41,610 nt of DNA from Phenylobacterium sp. (GTDB taxonomy: Bacteria; Pseudomonadota; Alphaproteobacteria; Caulobacterales; Caulobacteraceae), in assembly GCF_030646615.1 (NCBI RefSeq), contig NZ_JAUSLG010000090.1:1-41610 (forward strand). The letters are read 5' to 3'. Every line of letters starts with the position of its first letter. The first letter of the stretch is position 1. The notes beneath the pieces are model-generated. The model saw only the letters and a list, made by a program, of their open reading frames with translations, had not been told where the DNA came from and did no database searches. Below, piece by piece: positions 15,853-23,224 of this stretch. The translations under genes were made by a program, and so were the position numbers.

Positions 15853-16553
15853 ACCCGCGCGGTCTCGCTGGCGAAGCTGAAGCGCGACATGACCTCGAAG
15901 GGCGCGTCGCGGTCGGCCTGGCGGTAGATGGCGACGCTGTCGAAGCGGTGTGGCCCGGTCACATAGGCGAAGAGCTGCAGCAGGGTCTCCAGCACCCGGG
16001 CGCGCATGGCGTCGTCGGCGATCCCACTGGTCAGCGTCATGTGAAAGCGGAAGTCGTCGAAGATATAGGGATAGCCCCATTCCAGCATCCGGGCGTCCTG
16101 GACCGGCGTCAGGTTCGCCTTGCGGCGCCGGGCGATGTCGGCCTCCGACAGGGGGGCGCGGAAGGGATCGAAGTCCCGCACGCAGGCCTCGGCCAGGGCG
16201 TCCATGGCCGGGCAGGGGTCATTGAGCCGGAAGGCCAGAAAACGCCCCAGCGCCTGGGGGGAGATCGAGGCCTCGAAAGCGGCTCGGCGGCCGGCGAAGC
16301 CTTCGGCGAAGTCCAGCAGGTCCCGCTCACTGGCGCCGTCGGCCAGCTCGAACGGCGCCTTCAGGGTGGCGTGGAAGCCATAGCCCCGGGGGCTGGCGGT
16401 CAGGGCGTCGAGGTCGAGGTCGGCCAGGGCTGGCGTGGCCGGCCGGACACAATCCACCTTGCGATGGGGATCGCGACCGAGCCAGGCGCAGGCCAGGTCC
16501 CACAGGTCCCCATGCGGATCCGGTGCGTAATAGACGGCGTAGCGGGGGCTCAT
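15849..16553 (-). CDS. DUF1045 phosphonate-metabolism protein, 2H phosphoesterase-like
   Basis: A 234-residue protein recurrent in C-P lyase loci (DUF1045, putative phosphonate metabolism protein). It carries two HxT motifs spaced as in the 2H phosphoesterase superfamily: His61-Ala-Thr63 (YGFHATLKAPF) and His171-Met-Thr173 (FRFHMTLTSG). In 2H enzymes these two His act on cyclic or 2',3'/1',2' phosphodiesters. The start overlaps the phnM stop (ATGA), so it is the last gene of the phnGHIJKLM operon. No PhnP is present in the window, so this is the best candidate for opening 5-phosphoribosyl 1,2-cyclic phosphate to ribose 1,5-bisphosphate. The biochemical role is inference. Confidence 0.85.
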   Translation of the reverse strand: MSPRYAVYYAPDPHGDLWDLACAWLGRDPHRKVDCVRPATPALADLDLDALTASPRGYGFHATLKAPFELADGASERDLLDFAEGFAGRRAAFEASISPQALGRFLAFRLNDPCPAMDALAEACVRDFDPFRAPLSEADIARRRKANLTPVQDARMLEWGYPYIFDDFRFHMTLTSGIADDAMRARVLETLLQLFAYVTGPHRFDSVAIYRQADRDAPFEVMSRFSFASETARV

Positions 16554-17692
16554 GCCACCCGCGCGCCCTGGCGCCAGACTTCCACCGGAACGGGCCAGCC
16601 CTGGCTGCGGCGGGAGACCCGCACCAGATCCGCCCGCTGGCCGGCGACGATCTCGCCGCGGTCCTCGAGGCCCAGGCTGCGGGCCGGGGCCGAGCTGACC
16701 GTGGCCATGGCGTCCTGCGGCGCCCAGCCCAGGTCGTCGATCAGCATGAAGGCGGAGCGCAGCATGGAGAGGGGCACATAGTCCGAGGCGAGGATGTCGA
16801 GCACGCCGGCCTCGGCGCTCTCGCGGGCCGACAGATTGCCCGAATGTGAGCCGCCGCGCACGAAGTTCGGCGCCCCCATGGCCACGAACATGCCCAGCTC
16901 GCGCGCCCTGTGGGCCGCGGTCAGGGTGACGGGAAACTCCGCGATGATGCAGCCGTCGTCATGGGCCTCTTCCACATGCTCCAGCGTCTCGTCGTCATGG
17001 GCGGCCAGCGGCAGGCCGTATTCCCGGGCGAACGCCACCACCTTGCGGCGGTTGTCATAGGCCACGCCGGGATCACGGCCGGCGTGGCGCCGCGCCATGA
17101 TCTCTTCGATCTCGTCCGGCGAACGACCGGCCGCCACCATGCGGGCCTGGAGGCGCTCCACATTGGCGGTCTGCCGCTGACCGGGCGTGTGGTCCATGAC
17201 CGACAGCAGCTTCAGCCGCGGATTGTCGGCGTGCGGCTCCAGCAGGGTGAGCAGTTCGGGATTGGTCACTTCGCAGCGCAGGTGCAGCAGGTGGTCGGCG
17301 CGCAGGGCGCCGTCGGCCTGGGCCTGGTCCATGCCGCCGATCATCGGACCCAGCGCGTCCTTGCGGTCGAGGCCGTCCTTGCGCCCGTGCAGGCTAAGCG
17401 AGTCCAGCACCGTGGTGATGCCGGCGGTGACGCACTGGCCGTCATGGGCCAGCGCCGCCCCATAGGCGTCCCACAGGGCGCCGGGGCGGGGCTGGTAGTG
17501 CTTTTCCAGATTGTCGGTGTGGATGTCGATCAGGCCCGCGACCAGCACGTCGCCGGTCCAGTCCAGCGCGCCGGCGGGCGCTGAGGCCCGGGCCTCCACG
17601 GCGGCGATGACGCCGTCGCGGAGGACCAGTTCGGCGGCGATCTGGCCCGTGGGCGTGATCACCTGGTCGGAGAAGATACGGGTCTCGGTCAT
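16550..17692 (-). CDS. phnM: Alpha-D-ribose 1-methylphosphonate 5-triphosphate diphosphatase PhnM
   Basis: A 380-residue amidohydrolase-fold enzyme. Metal-binding motifs are IDIHTDNLEKH (about residues 57-67), MDHTPGQRQ, AAHDDET and a final ASDY. PhnM removes diphosphate from ribosyl phosphonate triphosphate, the product of PhnGHIL, giving the substrate of PhnJ. It begins 2 bp after phnL and overlaps the DUF1045 gene by 4 bp. A second phnM with clearly different sequence lies at 23225-24358. This copy is the one inside the core operon and is the default housekeeping candidate. Confidence 0.93.
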   Translation of the reverse strand: MTETRIFSDQVITPTGQIAAELVLRDGVIAAVEARASAPAGALDWTGDVLVAGLIDIHTDNLEKHYQPRPGALWDAYGAALAHDGQCVTAGITTVLDSLSLHGRKDGLDRKDALGPMIGGMDQAQADGALRADHLLHLRCEVTNPELLTLLEPHADNPRLKLLSVMDHTPGQRQTANVERLQARMVAAGRSPDEIEEIMARRHAGRDPGVAYDNRRKVVAFAREYGLPLAAHDDETLEHVEEAHDDGCIIAEFPVTLTAAHRARELGMFVAMGAPNFVRGGSHSGNLSARESAEAGVLDILASDYVPLSMLRSAFMLIDDLGWAPQDAMATVSSAPARSLGLEDRGEIVAGQRADLVRVSRRSQGWPVPVEVWRQGARVA

Positions 17693-17694
17693 GG

Positions 17695-18399
17695 TCAGGC
17701 CGCCGCCTTGAATTGCGACACTTCGAACAGCCGGCTGGCCACGGCGTCGCGGACGTCGAGATCGTGGAAGATGCCGATCATGGCGGCGCCCTCAGCCAGG
17801 GCCTCCTTGATCAGCCGCACGACGATGGCCCGGTTTTCCGCATCCAGGGAGGCGGTGGGCTCGTCCAGCAGCAGGACCGGATATTTCCGGATGAAGCTGC
17901 GGGCGATGTTCACCCGCTGCTGCTCGCCGCCGGAGAAGGTGGCCGGCGGCAGGTCCCAGTGGGCCTCGGGCAGGCGAAGGGCCGACAGCAGTTCGCTGGC
18001 CCGGTCCTTGGCCTCGTCGAACGAGACGCCGTTTTCCAGCAGGGGCTCCATCACCAGCTGCAGGGTCGGCACCCGGGGGATGACCCGCAGGAACTGGGAG
18101 ACATAGCCCAGGGTCCGGCGGCGGACCTCCAGCACCTCGTGGGGGTTGGCCTTCGTGATGTCCACATAGGCGCCGTCATGCCAGACCTTCACCGCCCCTT
18201 GGGTCGGCAGATAGTTGCCGAAGATGGAGCGCATCAGGGTGGACTTGCCGACGCCGGACTGTCCGGCCAGCACCACGCATTCGCCGGCGGCGACCTGCAG
18301 GGTCAGGTCCTGGAAGACCGGGATGGTGGCCGATTCCGCGTTGTGCAGAACGAAGGTCTTGGCCAGGTCTTCGACGATGATCAGGGGTTTGTCGGTCAT
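17695..18399 (-). CDS. phnL: C-P lyase core ABC-type protein PhnL
   Basis: A 234-residue ABC ATPase. Walker A is GQSGVGKST, the signature FSGGEQQRVNIARSF, Walker B VLLLDEPTASLD and the H-loop IFHDLD. FVLHNAESATIPVFQDLTLQ near the N-terminus is typical of PhnL. PhnL is needed with PhnG, PhnH and PhnI to couple the phosphonate to ribose from ATP; it is not a membrane transporter. Four bases separate it from phnK and two from phnM. Confidence 0.94.
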   Translation of the reverse strand: MTDKPLIIVEDLAKTFVLHNAESATIPVFQDLTLQVAAGECVVLAGQSGVGKSTLMRSIFGNYLPTQGAVKVWHDGAYVDITKANPHEVLEVRRRTLGYVSQFLRVIPRVPTLQLVMEPLLENGVSFDEAKDRASELLSALRLPEAHWDLPPATFSGGEQQRVNIARSFIRKYPVLLLDEPTASLDAENRAIVVRLIKEALAEGAAMIGIFHDLDVRDAVASRLFEVSQFKAAA

Positions 18400-18403
18400 G
18401 GCT

Positions 18404-19201
18404 CTAGATCTGCAGGACGGAGGAGACGAGGAGCTGGGTGTAGGGATGCTGGGGATCGTCCAGCACCTGGTCGGTCAGGCCGGTTTCCACGACCTCACCG
18501 CCCTTCATGACCATCAGGCGGTCGGCCATCAGCCGGGCCACGGCCATGTCGTGGGTGACGATGATCACCGCCAGGCCCAGGTCGCGGACCAGTTCGCGCA
18601 GCAGGTCGAGCAGGCGGGCCTGCACCGAGACGTCCAGGCCGCCGGTGGGCTCATCCATGAACACCAGGCGGGGGCCATGGATCAGGTTGCGGGCCACCTG
18701 GATCCGCTGCTGCATGCCGCCGGAGAAGTTGCGCGGCTTGTCGTCGATCCGGCGGGTGTCGAGTTCGACCCGGTCCAGCCAGTCGATGGTGGCCTGGCGC
18801 ATATTGCCGTAGTGGCGACCGCCCAGGTTCATCAGCGGCTCGGCCACATTGGCCCCGCCCGAGACCCGCATGCGCAGGCCATCGCGGGGGTTCTGGTGCA
18901 CGAAACCCCATTCTTCCCGCTGCATCCGGCGCCGGTCAGGCTCGGACAGGCCGTAGATGTCGGTCAGGCCGAAGCGGCGGGTGTCGAAGCGGACCTCGCC
19001 CGAGGTGGGCGTCAGCTTGCCGGAGATGCAGTTGAGCAGGGTCGTCTTGCCCGACCCGCTCTCACCGACGATGCCCAGCACCTCGCCGGGCCGCAGGTCG
19101 AAGGCCACGTCGCGGCAGCCCAGGACATGGCCGTACCACTTGGTCAGGCCCTCGACGCTGAGCAGCGGCGCCGGGGCTATTCTGCCAGGGATGGCGTTCA
19201 T
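18404..19201 (-). CDS. phnK: C-P lyase core ABC-type protein PhnK
   Basis: A 265-residue ABC ATPase. Walker A is GESGSGKTT, the signature FSGGMQQRIQVARNL, Walker B LVFMDEPTGGLD and the H-loop VTHDMAV. GFVHQNPRDGLRM in the Q-loop region is a PhnK hallmark. In E. coli PhnK docks on the PhnGHIJ core complex at PhnJ. The start overlaps the phnJ stop (ATGA). It resembles oligopeptide-transporter ATPases at the level of the general fold, but context and Q-loop decide the assignment. Confidence 0.94.
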   Translation of the reverse strand: MNAIPGRIAPAPLLSVEGLTKWYGHVLGCRDVAFDLRPGEVLGIVGESGSGKTTLLNCISGKLTPTSGEVRFDTRRFGLTDIYGLSEPDRRRMQREEWGFVHQNPRDGLRMRVSGGANVAEPLMNLGGRHYGNMRQATIDWLDRVELDTRRIDDKPRNFSGGMQQRIQVARNLIHGPRLVFMDEPTGGLDVSVQARLLDLLRELVRDLGLAVIIVTHDMAVARLMADRLMVMKGGEVVETGLTDQVLDDPQHPYTQLLVSSVLQI

Positions 19202-20127
19202 TGGGCGGGCTCCTTCAGGGCGGCGTCCTGATCCAGGGTATGACCGGCCATCGGTCCGACATGGCCGGCGGCGCGGCGTTCTGCGCAGTGGTGGCTGTCG
19301 GAGCAGACGAACATCTTGTCGCCGGCGTCATCGAGGATGACCTCGTCGAGATAGGAGTCCTTGGCCCCGCAGAGGGCGCAGGTCTCTTCCCAGGTCTGGG
19401 TCTCGAAGGGGTAGTCCTCGAAGTCCAGGCTGCGCACGCGGGTGAAGGGCGGCACGGCGTAGATCCGCTTTTCCCGGCCCGCCCCGAACAGCATGACCGC
19501 CTCGTTCTGGGCCATCTTCGGATTGTCGAACTTGGGGATCGGCGAGGGCGACATCAGGTAGCGTTCCTCCACCATCACCGGATAGCCGGCGGTGGCGGCG
19601 ATCCGCCCATAGGCCGAGATGTTCTCGTAGAGCGAGACGTACTGCAGGCCGTATTCCTCATAGGCGTGCATGGCGCGGGTCTCGGTCTCCCGGGCCTCCA
19701 GGCCGCGCAGAGGCTCGGGCTGCGGCACCTGATAGATCAGGACCTGGCCAGCTTTCAGGGGCTTTTCCGGGATCCGGTGGCGGGTCTGGATGATGGTCGC
19801 CTCGCCGGTGTCCTCGGTGGTGGCCACATCGGCCACATTGGCGAAGAACCGACGGATCGAGACGGCGTTGGTGGTGTCGTCGGCGCCCTGGTCAATGCAC
19901 TTGTAGACATCGTCGGGGCCGATGATCGCCGCGGTCAGCTGGATGCCGCCGGTGCCCCAGCCGTAGGGCACGGGCATTTCCCGCGAGCCGAAGGGCACCT
20001 GGTATCCGGGGATGGCCAGGGCCTTCAGGATCGAGCGGCGGATCATCCGCTTCGTCTGCTCATCGAGATAGGCGTAGTTGTAATAGCGCTCGGGCGCATT
20101 GGCGCGAGCCGGGACGGGCGTACTCAT
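19198..20127 (-). CDS. phnJ: Carbon-phosphorus lyase PhnJ (radical SAM)
   Basis: A 309-residue catalytic subunit that cleaves the C-P bond of 5-phosphoribosyl 1-phosphonate, giving a hydrocarbon (methane from methylphosphonate) and 5-phosphoribosyl 1,2-cyclic phosphate. The unusual CX2CX21C iron-sulfur motif is complete (Cys250, Cys253, Cys275), and Cys281, six residues after the last ligand as in the E. coli enzyme's catalytic Cys272, is present. IPGYQVPFGSREMPVPYGWG (about 39-58) holds the conserved Gly region. The start at 20127 overlaps the phnI stop (ATGA); a long upstream extension of the frame is not supported. All residues expected for an active lyase are there. Confidence 0.96.
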   Translation of the reverse strand: MSTPVPARANAPERYYNYAYLDEQTKRMIRRSILKALAIPGYQVPFGSREMPVPYGWGTGGIQLTAAIIGPDDVYKCIDQGADDTTNAVSIRRFFANVADVATTEDTGEATIIQTRHRIPEKPLKAGQVLIYQVPQPEPLRGLEARETETRAMHAYEEYGLQYVSLYENISAYGRIAATAGYPVMVEERYLMSPSPIPKFDNPKMAQNEAVMLFGAGREKRIYAVPPFTRVRSLDFEDYPFETQTWEETCALCGAKDSYLDEVILDDAGDKMFVCSDSHHCAERRAAGHVGPMAGHTLDQDAALKEPAQ

Positions 20128-21233
20128 TCTGCGGCTTCCTTCAGGGCGGCGCGGCGCTCGAAGTGCTCCTTGCGGAGCCGGCGGATCAGTTGCAGGTCGG
20201 CCTGGAAATCGACGTAGTGGGACAGCTTCAGGTGCTGCACGAAGCCCGAGGCCTCCACATTGTCGGAGTGGTAGAGGACGAACTCCTCGTCCTGCACCGG
20301 GGCGTCGGCCTGTTCGCCCACTTCGCGGTGACGCAGGGCGCGGTCGACAATGGCCATGCTCATGGCCTTGCGCTCGCAATGGCCGAAGGTCAGGCCATAG
20401 CCGCGGGTATATTGCGGCGGGCGCTCGGCCGAACCGGCGAAACCCGACAGCATGGTGCATTCGGTCAGGGTGACTTCGCCGATCTCGATGGCGAAGCCGA
20501 GTTCGTCGGGGACGAATTCGACGGCCACCTCGCCCATGCGGATCTCGCCGCAGAGGGGGTGGGTCGAGCCCCAGCCGCGCTGCGAGGAATAGGCCAGGCT
20601 GAGCAGGAAGCCCTCGTCGCCGCGGGCCAGGGCCTGCAGGCGCTGGTCGCGATCGGCGGGGAACTTCATCGGCTGGCGGGTGAGGTCGTAGGGCTCAGGC
20701 GCCTCGTCGGCCCGGACGTCGTGCTCCAACAAATCCTCATGGCGGAACACCGAGGCGATGTTGGGCATGGGATAGGCCTGGGGCTCTTCAGCCTGGGGCG
20801 CGGGCTCGGGCGCTGCGCCGCCTTCCGCCGCCAGGGCGAAGTCGAGCAGGCGGTGGGTGTAGTCGAAAGTGGGGCCAAGCACCTGGCCGCCGGGAATGTC
20901 CTTGAAGGCGGCCGAGACGCGGCGGCGCACCGCCATGGCCTCGGTCTCCACGGGCAGGGAGGCGCCGAAGCGGGGCAGGGTGGTGCGATAGGCGCGCAGC
21001 AGGAAGATGGCCTCGGGCAGGTCGCCCCGGGCCTGCTTGACCGCGAGCGCAGCCAGGTCGCGGTCGTAGCAGGAGCCTTCGCTCATCACCCTGTCGACGG
21101 CCAGCGACAGCTGTTCGCGAACCTGCGCGACCTCCAGCTCGCTGACGCCCGGATCGCCGCGGCGATCCTCGGCCAGCCACTGGTGGGCGTGGGTGATCGC
21201 CTTCTCGCCGCCTTTGACGGAAACATAGGCCAT
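20124..21233 (-). CDS. phnI: C-P lyase core subunit PhnI
   Basis: A 369-residue protein, close to the usual PhnI length of about 350-370. MAYVSVKGGEKAI at the N-terminus and the stretch TFGHCERKAMSMAIVDRAL near residue 330 are typical. PhnI is the nucleosidase that, with PhnG, PhnH and PhnL, displaces adenine from ATP by the phosphonate. The start at 21233 is two bases after the phnH stop behind AAGGGAGGC; the reading frame extends further upstream but that part overlaps phnH. An acidic Pro/Glu/Ala-rich loop (EPAPQAEEPQAYP, around residue 145-160) looks like a variable insertion. Confidence 0.94.
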   Translation of the reverse strand: MAYVSVKGGEKAITHAHQWLAEDRRGDPGVSELEVAQVREQLSLAVDRVMSEGSCYDRDLAALAVKQARGDLPEAIFLLRAYRTTLPRFGASLPVETEAMAVRRRVSAAFKDIPGGQVLGPTFDYTHRLLDFALAAEGGAAPEPAPQAEEPQAYPMPNIASVFRHEDLLEHDVRADEAPEPYDLTRQPMKFPADRDQRLQALARGDEGFLLSLAYSSQRGWGSTHPLCGEIRMGEVAVEFVPDELGFAIEIGEVTLTECTMLSGFAGSAERPPQYTRGYGLTFGHCERKAMSMAIVDRALRHREVGEQADAPVQDEEFVLYHSDNVEASGFVQHLKLSHYVDFQADLQLIRRLRKEHFERRAALKEAAE

Positions 21234-21234
21234 G

Positions 21235-21852
21235 TCAGCCTCCCTTGATCTGAGCGGTTGTGGTGCGCGGCAGGGCGAGCAACTGGTCGCCAGCGACCAG
21301 CAGAACGTCGACGCCGAACTGGAATTGCGCCTGGTTGGTCTCGATCTGCGTCCAGAAGTCCTGGGGCAGGCCCTGGGGCGCAATGTCGGTGGTGGTCTGG
21401 ATGCCCGGGCCGCTGAGGGTCACCGTCGGGCCGCCCTCGAGGGAGGCCACCTGCAGGATCACCGTGGTGGAGCGGTCGGGGTACTTGGCGTCGCCCTGGT
21501 TGAAGACGGCCAGGTTCGGGGCCTTGGCCATGTCGGTGACGATGGCGAAGGCGGCGTCCTGCGCCTGGACGGTCAGCGGGCAGCCGCAGTGGAAGCGGAG
21601 CCAGGCCTCGGCCTCTGAGTCGGCGAGCGCCGGATCGAGCCAGACCAGGGTCTCAAAGTCGAACAGGGTCAGGGCCACGGCGCCGGCGGCCTGGCCCAGA
21701 CCGGTGGGGGCCTGGGGGGCGCGGTCGAAGCGGGTGATGCGGCCGGGGCGGGCCATGCATTCCATCACCTCGCGGAACACCGCCTGGCTCTCGCGGACAG
21801 GGTCGGCGAAGGCCGGCGCGATGCGGCTGAGATCGAGGGTTGCGACGCTCAT
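21235..21852 (-). CDS. phnH: C-P lyase core subunit PhnH
   Basis: A 205-residue protein. FREVMECMARPGRI (about 28-41) and WLRFHCGCPL (about 85) are PhnH hallmarks, and the C-terminal third with FPDR-like KYPDRSTTVILQV and GPGI follows. PhnH is a PLP-transferase-fold protein without PLP that sits in the PhnGHIJ complex. The start at 21852 overlaps the phnG stop (ATGA); a longer open frame upstream to 22275 is antisense-like noise over phnG. Confidence 0.93.
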   Translation of the reverse strand: MSVATLDLSRIAPAFADPVRESQAVFREVMECMARPGRITRFDRAPQAPTGLGQAAGAVALTLFDFETLVWLDPALADSEAEAWLRFHCGCPLTVQAQDAAFAIVTDMAKAPNLAVFNQGDAKYPDRSTTVILQVASLEGGPTVTLSGPGIQTTTDIAPQGLPQDFWTQIETNQAQFQFGVDVLLVAGDQLLALPRTTTAQIKGG

Positions 21853-22322
21853 TGGGGACCTCGGGTGCGAACCATGGTGAAGAAGTCGACCTTGGTGGCC
21901 GCGGCCTTGCGGGCGGCGGTGTCGCGGCGCTCGGCCTGGGCGCGGGCCAGCTTGGCGACCACCGCGCCCTCGACCACCGGGCGGAGGGCCGGCGCCTGCA
22001 TCATGGCGTCGACGGCCGCGGCCAGTTCGGCGTGGCGACGATCGCGACCGGCCACATAGCCAATCCCGGTCTCGCCGCTCTCCAACCGCACCGCGGCGCG
22101 GGTGACGGTCATCTCGCCCATGTTGAAGGCGTCGCCGGCGCCGCCCATGCGGCCCCGCACCAGCACCAGGCCGGTCTCCGGCGCGCGCAGCGCCGAATAG
22201 GTCGGGGGCTCGGCAAGCGCGTCCCAGGCGGCGCTGACCTCGGCCGGCTGAGCCTTGGCCAGGATCGACAACCAATTGCGGCGCTCGTTGTTCGCCGTCT
22301 CGTGGACCGGTTCAGCCGGCAT
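21849..22322 (-). CDS. phnG: C-P lyase core subunit PhnG
   Basis: A 157-residue protein. GLVLVRGRMGGAGDAFNMGE and MTVTRAAVRLESGETGIGYVAGRD in the middle are the conserved PhnG core. PhnG works with PhnH, PhnI and PhnL to form ribosyl phosphonate triphosphate. It leads the phnGHIJKLM-DUF1045 run. GAGGTGAG stands just before the ATG. The 154-bp gap to the divergent phnF is AT-rich in contrast to all surrounding DNA and holds a Pho-box-like repeat and a PhnF-type dyad. Confidence 0.93.
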   Translation of the reverse strand: MPAEPVHETANNERRNWLSILAKAQPAEVSAAWDALAEPPTYSALRAPETGLVLVRGRMGGAGDAFNMGEMTVTRAAVRLESGETGIGYVAGRDRRHAELAAAVDAMMQAPALRPVVEGAVVAKLARAQAERRDTAARKAAATKVDFFTMVRTRGPQ

Positions 22323-22407
22323 GTCTCACCTCGACAAGTAAGTAAAATGTTGTATTCGTCCTATGCATTGGGTATTCGAAAGCGGAATTGGCGACAACAA
22401 GCCAAGT

Positions 22408-22425
22408 ATGAAAGTTATTTTACAG
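22408..22425 (-). promoter_or_regulatory. Probable Pho box upstream of phnG
   Basis: On the minus strand CTGTAAA-ATAA-CTTTCAT shows two 7-mers separated by an A/T-rich 4-mer. They match CTGTCAT at 5 and 6 of 7 positions, 11 of 14 overall. It ends 85 bp before the phnG start. This is the best of the three Pho-like repeats in the island and would place the C-P lyase core under PhoB. Confidence 0.5.
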
Positions 22426-22432
22426 TAGTAAA

Positions 22433-22446
22433 ACTTGTCTAGGACA
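22433..22446. promoter_or_regulatory. Probable PhnF operator (GntR/HutC dyad)
   Basis: ACTTGTCTAGGACA contains the imperfect dyad TGTC-TAG-GACA centred on CTAG. HutC-subfamily GntR regulators often bind TGGTNTAGACCA or TTGTCTAGACAA-like sites. It lies 31 bp before the phnF start and beside the phnG Pho box, so one site could control both directions. An overlapping TTTTAC-AGTA-GTAAAA palindrome (22418-22433) is an alternative operator. Confidence 0.45.
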
Positions 22447-22476
22447 TCCGACGTAGACTGATCACGAGGTGATGGA

Positions 22477-23196
22477 ATGTCAGGTGGAATGCCGTTGTGG
22501 CGAGAGATCGCCCAGTCGCTGGAGCGGCAGATACGATCGCGTGAACTGACGCCGGGCGACAAACTGCCCACGGAACACGAGCTGTCGCGTCAGTTCATGG
22601 TCAACCGCCATACGGTGCGGCGGGCCCTGTCCGACCTGCAGGAAAAGGGCATCGTCGAATCCACCCAGGGCCGCGGCAGCTTCGTGCGCCGCCCCTCGCG
22701 CCCAGCCCGCCTGCAGAAGCGGCCACGCTTTACCGAGGCCGTCCTACGCAGCGGGGCCGAGCCCACGACCCAGATCCTCAAGCTGGAGGTCCGCCCGGCG
22801 ATCGGCGCCGTGGCCGAGCCCTTGGGGATCAAGGTCGGGGCGCCCGTCATCTTCATGGAGCGGCTGCGCTTCGTGGATGGCGAGCCGACGGCCCTTGGCC
22901 TTCACCACTTCAGCTTCGAGCGCTTCCCGACCTTCATCGAGATGTACAAGGTGCGCGGCACCATCACCCAGACCCTGCGCGACAGCGGCGTGCCCGACTA
23001 TACGCGGCGGCGGACGTCGATCTCGGCGCGCCTGCCGACCCCGCAGGAGGCCGAGCAGCTGCATGTGCCCCGACACGTGCCCCTGATGATCCGAAGGTAT
23101 CTCAATGTGGACGGCCTGGGCCGTCCGCTGGAGTTCGGCGAATCCCGCTCGACGGCCGAGATCGAGATCATTTTCCAGGACCCGGAACGGGACTGA
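22477..23196 (+). CDS. phnF: GntR/HutC-family regulator PhnF
   Basis: A 239-residue regulator. The N-terminal winged helix (about 5-70) has ELTPGDKLPTEHELSRQF and RHTVRRALSDLQEKGIVE, and the UtrA ligand domain fills the rest (about 90-235), with MIRRYLNVDGLGRPLEFGESR near the end. PhnF-type proteins repress phn genes until phosphonate or phosphate-related ligands appear. The ATG follows GAGGTGATGGA. It is divergent from phnG and 28 bp ahead of a second phnM, so it probably controls the island and heads its own three-gene unit. The effector is unknown. Confidence 0.88.
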   Translation: MSGGMPLWREIAQSLERQIRSRELTPGDKLPTEHELSRQFMVNRHTVRRALSDLQEKGIVESTQGRGSFVRRPSRPARLQKRPRFTEAVLRSGAEPTTQILKLEVRPAIGAVAEPLGIKVGAPVIFMERLRFVDGEPTALGLHHFSFERFPTFIEMYKVRGTITQTLRDSGVPDYTRRRTSISARLPTPQEAEQLHVPRHVPLMIRRYLNVDGLGRPLEFGESRSTAEIEIIFQDPERD

Positions 23197-23224
23197 ATTT
23201 CCAATATTTTCCAGGAGATAGAGC

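Noticed and set aside
20163..21248. Plus-strand frame of 361 codons over phnI
   Set aside because: Antisense to phnI, whose identity is clear; composition is typical of antisense frames and there is no ribosome-binding site of note.
22341..22378. Two GTATTCG copies and a GTAAAA half-site in the phnG leader as a PhnF operator
   Set aside because: They are direct and short, with no dyad; the CTAG-centred dyad at 22433-22446 is a better fit to HutC-type sites.
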